From a virus: a stretch of 64,000 nt of DNA. The stretch covers positions 62,001 to 126,000 of IMG/VR virus record IMGVR_UViG_3300042449_000993. The stretch is one strand, 5' to 3'. Position numbers and translations under genes: made by a program. This document shows positions 60,150 through 64,000 of this stretch, piece by piece. Position 1 is the first letter of the stretch; the number at the start of each line of letters is the position of its first letter. The notes beneath the pieces are model-generated. The model saw nothing but the letters and a program-made list of their open reading frames with translations. It did no database searches and was not told the origin of the DNA.

Positions 60150-60779
60150 ATGCTTGTGATGAATGTGTATAAACTTCGTGATGATATTGAACTTCCAACA
60201 TACGGCACTTCTTTAGCAAACTGTTTTGATTTGTCATTCCAACCAACATCAAATGTTGTAAATGGATATGATTCATTTAACGCACCTGTTGAAAGAGAAG
60301 TAAATGGATTTGGTGAAGTTTCTATCTATCCTGGTGATCGTTTATTGATCCCAACTGGATTAATTTTCAAAATCGAACGTTATGTTACGATTGAAACATT
60401 TGCAGACATTGCACGACATGATGCTGAACTTCCGCTTCAGAACTATAGCATTCGTCTTCATCCTCGCTCAGGACTTTCGCTTAAGAAAGGATTGATCCTA
60501 GCAAACAGCGAAGGCATCGTTGATGTTGATTATCAAGAAGAAGTGTTTGTGCTTTTGACAAACGTTTCCAAGATGCATCAGACAATTCGTCGCGGCGATC
60601 GTATTGCTCAGGCTGAAGTTGTATCAAACAATCCATTCGCATTTAAAGTTATCGCATTAAGACCAGAGAAGCATTCTGAAAGATCTGGTGGATTTGGTTC
60701 AACTGGGATTTCGTTGAATACAGAAACTCCGCCAATGGAAGAATGGCACGTCGACGGACCAACAGAGTTTCCTAAATAG
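60150..60779 (+). CDS. dut: dUTPase
   Basis: 209 residues. All five trimeric-dUTPase motifs are readable: I SLANCFDLSF, II HPRSGLSLKKGL, III ANSEGIVDVDYQEE, IV RRGDRIAQAEV, and V RSGGFGSTG. The enzyme converts dUTP to dUMP plus pyrophosphate, keeping uracil out of DNA and supplying dUMP. An insertion between motifs I and II makes it longer than usual forms. Together with dCMP deaminase (61410) it feeds thymidylate supply. GGAAGGA precedes the ATG. Confidence 0.93.
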   Translation: MLVMNVYKLRDDIELPTYGTSLANCFDLSFQPTSNVVNGYDSFNAPVEREVNGFGEVSIYPGDRLLIPTGLIFKIERYVTIETFADIARHDAELPLQNYSIRLHPRSGLSLKKGLILANSEGIVDVDYQEEVFVLLTNVSKMHQTIRRGDRIAQAEVVSNNPFAFKVIALRPEKHSERSGGFGSTGISLNTETPPMEEWHVDGPTEFPK

Positions 60780-60843
60780 AATTGGAATGCCCATTTGGGG
60801 TTCCGTTTCTAAAATGTCACTTGCTTATTAAAGGAGTACACAA
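60780..60843 (+). promoter_or_regulatory. Gap with weak hairpin before hsp20
   Basis: Holds an imperfect hairpin (GGAA-CCC arm at about 60784-60793, GGG-TTCC arm at about 60798-60805) without a T run, and AAAGGAG before the hsp20 ATG. No clear promoter is seen. It may slow transcription or protect mRNA ends. Confidence 0.35.
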
Positions 60844-61284
60844 ATGACAAATATCACTACACTTTCGTCAACCTACGGACTCGATCGTCTTCTACCAACC
60901 GCTCTTGGGTTTGAGAATTCGTTCGCAGCTCTCGATAATGCTGCTCATCTATTTACAGCATCTCAAACTGCATTTCCTCCAGTGAACATCGTCAAGAAAG
61001 ACGAATACAACTTTATCATTGAACTTGCAGTTGCTGGATACAAACAAGATGAGATTGAAATCACTGCCGAGAGAAACTCTCTCAAAGTCACAGGCAAAAA
61101 GTCAGAAGAAGAAGATCGCAATTATCTTGTAAAGGGTATTGCTGGTCGTAAATTCTCACGCCAATTTGTTTTGTCTGACACAGTAGTGGTTCGTGATGCA
61201 AACCTTGCTGATGGTATTCTTTCTATTGAACTAGAAAATGTCATTCCTGAAGAACAGAAGCCTCGTAAGATTGAAATCAAATAA
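60844..61284 (+). CDS. hsp20: Small heat shock protein, Hsp20 family
   Basis: 146 residues with an alpha-crystallin domain: NIVKKDEYNFIIELAVAGYK, then DEIEITAERNSLKVTGKK, and NYLVKGIAGRKFSRQFVL, with the closing ADGILSIELENVIPEEQKPR and the terminal IEIK in place of I-x-I. It is a holdase chaperone that binds unfolded proteins. Hsp20 genes are nearly universal in T4-like cyanophages and common in other marine myoviruses. The start has AAAGGAG eight bases ahead. Confidence 0.93.
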   Translation: MTNITTLSSTYGLDRLLPTALGFENSFAALDNAAHLFTASQTAFPPVNIVKKDEYNFIIELAVAGYKQDEIEITAERNSLKVTGKKSEEEDRNYLVKGIAGRKFSRQFVLSDTVVVRDANLADGILSIELENVIPEEQKPRKIEIK

Positions 61285-61394
61285 TGCAATCACTAGAAAT
61301 CTTTATCTTACTTTTAATTGGTGCTTTTAGCATCGCATATTTCTTTAGAGATAAATCTAAAAATAGGGAAAAAGAAGATAACTGGTTTCTATAA
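61284..61394 (+). CDS. Tiny membrane protein (36 residues)
   Basis: Starts in TAATG overlap with the hsp20 stop and ends at TAA 61392-61394. One hydrophobic helix (LEIFILLLIGAFSIAYFF) is followed by a charged tail rich in Lys and Glu. It is a single-pass membrane peptide if translated. The coupling to hsp20 and an intact frame support reality; function unknown. Confidence 0.55.
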   Translation: MQSLEIFILLLIGAFSIAYFFRDKSKNREKEDNWFL

Positions 61395-61409
61395 CTGAGA
61401 AAACATATT

Positions 61410-61889
61410 ATGCATAATGATGAATTAACGTGGGATGAATTGTTTATCTTACAGGCTACTCTGATCTCTCAGAAAAGCAAGGACCCGTCGACAAAGGTGG
61501 GGTGTATTATTGTCAATGATGATAATGTCATCTTGTCGACGGGTTTTAATGGATTCCCTCGAGGAATCGAAGAAGATTGGAAAGATCGATGGAAGAGTCC
61601 AGAAAAGTATCACTGGGTTGAGCATGCTGAACGCAATGCAATCTTCAACGCCGCACGTGTTGGTGTTTCACTCAACAATTCTCGTGCATATCTAAACTGG
61701 GAACCAAAGCCATGCGCTGATTGCACACGCGCATTGATCCAAGCAGGAATCAAGGAAGTCATCGGACCAAACCGACCATTCTCTGGTAAGGGTGCAGGAA
61801 AGCATTACTCGATCGAGCACGCAGAAGTCATGCTGCGCGAGGCTGGTGTTAAAATTAGAACATGGGATATGCCAAAAGAACTCATATGA
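61410..61889 (+). CDS. cd: dCMP deaminase
   Basis: 159 residues (T4 Cd: 193). Zinc-site motifs HAERNAI (H72, E74) and PCADCTRALI (C102, C105) are complete, and GFNGFPRGIEE near residue 46 is the substrate loop of the dCMP deaminase/ComEB family. It makes dUMP from dCMP for thymidylate synthesis. Its stop overlaps the next start in ATGA. Confidence 0.93.
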   Translation: MHNDELTWDELFILQATLISQKSKDPSTKVGCIIVNDDNVILSTGFNGFPRGIEEDWKDRWKSPEKYHWVEHAERNAIFNAARVGVSLNNSRAYLNWEPKPCADCTRALIQAGIKEVIGPNRPFSGKGAGKHYSIEHAEVMLREAGVKIRTWDMPKELI

Positions 61890-62350
61890 GTATACACGAC
61901 CCTCATGAATTCATAAAATATAAATTGTCAGCTGACACTCATGTTCGCGATGGAAGAAATCTATACGAACATTTATGCAATGTTGAAAAAATTCTCAAAA
62001 TTTGTGGATGTGATGACAGCGTTTGTTTAGCTGGATTATTTCATAGTGTTTATGGCACATCAAAATGGCGTCATGAAAGTATTAGAGATAGAGAATTGGT
62101 TAGAAGTATCATTGGAGAAAGAGCAGAACATCTTGTTTGGATTTTCAGTAATGCAAAAAGACCATTTTGTTGGTTGTTTGGAGAAAATATTCCAATGACT
62201 GATGGATCATTTGCTCGCGTTGATCGTGATACATTGCATGACCTTCATATGATTGAGGGTGCGAATCTCCTCGAGCAACAGGGTGGGTTGGTTGAGATAC
62301 TTTCATTCGCCTCTATGCAGAGCCCAGAGGAACTCCGAGGAGAGAGATAA
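61886..62350 (+). CDS. HD-like protein (DUF6817 type)
   Basis: 154 residues from ATG 61886. The sequence LYEHLCNVEKILKICGCDDS followed by VCLAGLFHSVYGTSKW matches a compact HD-domain-like family that I recall as DUF6817. The His residues (EH, FHS) could bind a metal, but the classic H-D pair is replaced by H-S. Such proteins appear in nucleotide-metabolism neighbourhoods, and this one is coupled to dCMP deaminase. The last residues (SPEELRGER) are encoded in the G-rich left arm of a long inverted repeat. Confidence 0.65.
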   Translation: MSIHDPHEFIKYKLSADTHVRDGRNLYEHLCNVEKILKICGCDDSVCLAGLFHSVYGTSKWRHESIRDRELVRSIIGERAEHLVWIFSNAKRPFCWLFGENIPMTDGSFARVDRDTLHDLHMIEGANLLEQQGGLVEILSFASMQSPEELRGER

Positions 62351-62412
62351 GGGTATCGGGAACCCTAAAACAACGCCGCTCTCTCGGCTCTCTCCTCGGC
62401 GAGAGAGGATGC
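62335..62412 (+). promoter_or_regulatory. GC-rich block of alternative hairpins
   Basis: A perfect 12-base inverted repeat (62335-62346 with 62388-62399) encloses a small AGGGT/ACCCT hairpin (62350-62354 with 62362-62366). A competing CTCTCTC/GAGAGAG pairing links about 62379-62395 with 62401-62407. There is no T run. It covers the end of the HD-like gene and the whole gap before module D, and is much more GC-rich than its surroundings. Confidence 0.6.
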
Positions 62413-62480
62413 CGTAAGTTATTGATTTTATTCGATTTTTCTCTGTTGTGTTTTCCTGTGATTCAGGTAGAATATGCAAT
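62413..62480 (+). promoter_or_regulatory. Leaderless promoter module D
   Basis: CGTAAGTTATTGATTTTATTCG, -35 TTGTGT at 62446-62451, 16 bases, -10 TAGAAT at 62468-62473, 7 bases, ATG 62481. No ribosome site. Unlike copies A-C, no gene ends in its TAA. Confidence 0.7.
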
Positions 62481-62666
62481 ATGAGTAAGCAATATCACTT
62501 TATCGACGCCCAAAACGACAAGTTCGGTGCCCGACACACACTCTGGCATGTTGGGAATTATCACTATCAGATTGAATGCCGCTCTACTGGCAACAAAATC
62601 GACCTTCCTGACACCAGTTTCGAACAGGCAAAACAGGTGTTCGAGGACGTGCTCGTAAGTTATTGA
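62481..62666 (+). CDS. Small unknown protein (61 residues)
   Basis: 61 residues from ATG 62481; a GTG 33 bases earlier lies in the promoter. Pattern is strand-strand-helix: WHVGNYHYQIECRSTGNKID, then TSFEQAKQVFEDVL. The gene reads five codons into module E before its TGA. One-gene unit between two leaderless promoters. No family is recognised; small early proteins of this kind may target host factors. Confidence 0.6.
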   Translation: MSKQYHFIDAQNDKFGARHTLWHVGNYHYQIECRSTGNKIDLPDTSFEQAKQVFEDVLVSY

Positions 62667-62720
62667 TTTTATTCGGTTTTTTCCTATTGCGTTTTTCTTG
62701 GTTTCAGTTAGAATATAATT
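62654..62720 (+). promoter_or_regulatory. Leaderless promoter module E
   Basis: CGTAAGTTATTGATTTTATTCG, -35 TTGCGT at 62687-62692, 16 bases, -10 TAGAAT at 62709-62714, six bases, ATG 62721. No ribosome site. The upstream gene ends inside the module. Confidence 0.7.
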
Positions 62721-62993
62721 ATGAAAAGCGAAAACACTATTGTAAAAATCGGTGACGTTGTTAAGTCTCTTGACTTCGTTGGTATCAATGACTGTTATTA
62801 TGTCGGTCTCGTGGTCGGCATCAGCAAGATGGATGGCACTTTCCGCGCCAAGACCATCAAGCGTGTGTGGCAGGGTCAGTTGGACAAGAAGTTTCCGTCT
62901 GACTTCTTCACTGCTCCGCTTCCTGGCAATTCTTTCTTCGACGATATGGCTGAAGAAAAGGGTGTCGATTCTCGCGTGCAGGTGGTTGCCTAA
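62721..62993 (+). CDS. Small conserved phage protein (90 residues)
   Basis: 90 residues. The pattern VKIGDVVKSLDFVGINDCYY, then YVGLVVGISK, RAKTIKRVWQGQ, FFTAPLPGNSF and RVQVVA recalls a small family present in several T4-like phages, probably an SH3-like barrel. I know no biochemical role. It is the first of a chain of six short genes coupled by TAATG overlaps or short gaps, all likely read from module E. Confidence 0.7.
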   Translation: MKSENTIVKIGDVVKSLDFVGINDCYYVGLVVGISKMDGTFRAKTIKRVWQGQLDKKFPSDFFTAPLPGNSFFDDMAEEKGVDSRVQVVA

Positions 62994-63217
62994 TGAACAT
63001 CGATGACCGACATGGTAGTCCGTATGATCGTGGTCGCGCTGACAGTTATTATCGTCGCGCTCGAAGTCCGCACTATATGAAAAGTGACATCAATGGTTAT
63101 GTGACTTTCAATAGTGCTCGCGTGTTCGAGAAAGAAATGACTGCGAAACAAATTGTTGAGTACAATCTTGGCTTCGACGTGAATGAAGCAGAACAAAATT
63201 TTAAGGAGTGGGAATAA
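62993..63217 (+). CDS. Small conserved phage protein (74 residues)
   Basis: 74 residues starting in TAATG overlap with the previous gene. The start NIDDRHGSPYDRGRADSYYR is a recognisable opening of a small family seen in various phages, with a C-terminal MTAKQIVEYNLGFDVNEAEQ helix. The first half is Arg/Tyr-rich and probably disordered. Function is not known. Confidence 0.7.
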   Translation: MNIDDRHGSPYDRGRADSYYRRARSPHYMKSDINGYVTFNSARVFEKEMTAKQIVEYNLGFDVNEAEQNFKEWE

Positions 63218-63218
63218 T

Positions 63219-63443
63219 ATGAGAAAGCAAACTGAAACTTTGCTGAGTGAGGCGATCGATCTGGTGAACGGTGTCGATCATGTTCTGGCGAACACCATGA
63301 CTCAGTATGATCTGAGTGCCAAGGATTGCTACAACATGGCAGAGAAACTTGAGCGTGCGTGTCATGCACTGCTTGTTGTTGGTGATCGCAAGACGCAACA
63401 GGATCTGAACAAGATTCCGATGGGTGAAGGAGTGCCGTTCTAA
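63219..63443 (+). CDS. Small helical unknown protein (74 residues)
   Basis: 74 residues from ATG 63219, with GGAGTGGGAA just upstream; an ATG at 63183 lies in the previous gene. Three predicted helices: TETLLSEAIDLVNGVDHVLA, YDLSAKDCYNMAEKLERACH, and a short C-terminal piece ending GEGVPF. No cysteine pairs or catalytic pattern. It is coupled to the next gene by a TAATG overlap. Confidence 0.6.
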   Translation: MRKQTETLLSEAIDLVNGVDHVLANTMTQYDLSAKDCYNMAEKLERACHALLVVGDRKTQQDLNKIPMGEGVPF

Positions 63444-63676
63444 TGGGATACTTCAAAAATTTAGAAATTGATGTCATTGAGATGTATCGCGTTGATGGTC
63501 TCAAGGAAGCAGAGATTGCAAAGATCACTGGCTTGTTATTGAGTGAAGTCAACGAGATTCTTGCTGCGTATGAGAATCGCGATGCTGACTACAATGAATA
63601 TGATACTGACATGGTCAGTTACGATGATCTGTCTTTTGATCCAGGTGACATTGACTACAATGCGGAGCATTACTAA
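63443..63676 (+). CDS. Small HTH-like protein with acidic tail (77 residues)
   Basis: 77 residues. Residues 8-45 (IEMYRVDGLKEAEIAKITGL, then LLSEVNEILAAYE) have the spacing of a sigma-region-4-like helix-turn-helix. The rest is a highly acidic tail (YDTDMVSYDDLSFDPGDIDY). Such a DNA-mimic-like tail could bind a host protein. DNA binding and target are inference. Overlaps both neighbours by one base. Confidence 0.6.
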   Translation: MGYFKNLEIDVIEMYRVDGLKEAEIAKITGLLLSEVNEILAAYENRDADYNEYDTDMVSYDDLSFDPGDIDYNAEHY

Positions 63677-63867
63677 TGGAAGACATGATGACAGAAAGCG
63701 AAATCTTTGCACTTTGCGTTAAAATGCAACATCTTGGGTATGCAGTTATTTGCTTCACTCCAGAAGAATTGCGTGGTGCAGATCCTGGTCATGTTCAAGA
63801 TCGTTTGGTTGAATTGGGTTGGGATGTAATTGATACTCTTGCCACTGAACCACGTGAGGGCGAATAA
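63676..63867 (+). CDS. Small unknown protein (63 residues)
   Basis: 63 residues: a helix ESEIFALCVKMQHLGYAVIC followed by FTPEELRGADPGHVQDRLVE and a WDVIDTLA end. The layout resembles small phage proteins of unknown role that occur in early gene runs. TAATG overlaps on both sides show it belongs to the same translational chain. Confidence 0.6.
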   Translation: MEDMMTESEIFALCVKMQHLGYAVICFTPEELRGADPGHVQDRLVELGWDVIDTLATEPREGE

Positions 63868-64000
63868 TGACAAACGAGTATCGTCGTTCTGTTCTTGCCC
63901 CCAAAGAGCGAGTAAAGTTTGATCCCCGCAATCGCAAGCACATGCTTGATTTTGCTAAATTTGTGAAGTATAATAGTTGGACAAACGGTTGCTCTTATTT
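63867..64000 (+). CDS. Conserved phage protein, 5' part (cut by window end)
   Basis: ATG 63867 overlaps the previous stop (TAATG), and the frame stays open to the end of the window (44 codons seen). The readable part includes VLAPKERVKFDPRNRKHMLD followed by FAKFVKYNSWTNGCSY, a run I associate with a small conserved protein of T4-like and other phages. The full length and role cannot be judged from this fragment. Confidence 0.6.
   Translation, partial: MTNEYRRSVLAPKERVKFDPRNRKHMLDFAKFVKYNSWTNGCSY

Overview
The window is a stretch of a T4-like myovirus genome. Every gene I can support is on the + strand. The genes are packed with 1-20 base gaps or short ATGA/TAATG overlaps, and no stretch longer than about 160 bases lacks a gene. 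The evidence is the near-complete T4 morphogenesis order gp13-14-15-16-17-18-19-20-67-21-22-23, followed by uvsY, uvsW, gp55, gp47 and gp46, and later gp45, gp44, gp62 and regA. The AT-rich composition, Hsp20, peptide deformylase, CobS-like ATPase, 2OG-Fe(II) oxygenases and long tail-fibre repeats resemble marine or freshwater relatives (cyanophage/pelagiphage type) more than enteric T-evens. No photosynthesis gene or tRNA is visible, so the host stays open.

Layout. 1-20914: tail fibre and adhesin region. It holds three giant fibres built of alanine heptads (the first cut by the window edge), a collagen-like beta-helix tailspike, and a protein of NYNT/IANQP repeats. Among them lie modifying enzymes: a prolyl-hydroxylase-like 2OG oxygenase, a Skp1-type GlcNAc-transferase, a GT4 glycosyltransferase, and several unknowns. 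20959-35232: neck, terminase, tail sheath and tube, portal, prohead and capsid genes, read from T4-type late promoters (TATAAATA and variants) and closed by a strong terminator after the capsid gene. 35392-43781: recombination and late-transcription genes (uvsY, uvsW, gp55, gp47, gp46), with a GT17 glycosyltransferase, a second 2OG oxygenase and a peptide deformylase between them. 43780-48948: a HExxH/VWA protein and a MoxR/CobS-like AAA+ ATPase with small proteins, partly under an unusual repeated promoter module that appears to give leaderless mRNAs, and then a small HTH gene behind a possible pseudoknot leader. 49081-56257: a probable DNA-base hypermodification island. 56273-61394: dNMP kinase, sliding clamp, clamp loader, RegA, dUTPase and Hsp20. 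61410-64000: dCMP deaminase, an HD-like protein and a run of tiny early-type genes.

How they work together. gp55 with the sliding clamp gp45 should drive the late promoters of the virion genes. UvsY, UvsW, gp46 and gp47 serve recombination-dependent replication. The modification island contains a TET/JBP-type dioxygenase, a class II glutamine amidotransferase, an amidoligase-like protein, a GNAT acetyltransferase, a ParB-like protein, a homologue of the alpha-glutamyl/putrescinyl-thymine pyrophosphorylase family, a hydroxymethyl-uracil-DNA-kinase-like P-loop protein and a GT-A glycosyltransferase. Read as a pathway it would oxidise thymine in DNA to 5-hydroxymethyluracil, activate it by phosphorylation, replace the phosphate with an amino compound, and decorate that further. 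This exact set is my prime candidate for an undescribed system. The second candidate is a prolyl hydroxylase plus hydroxyproline GlcNAc-transferase pair beside proline-rich fibre proteins.

Limits: all homology statements come from motif recognition by eye, with no database search.
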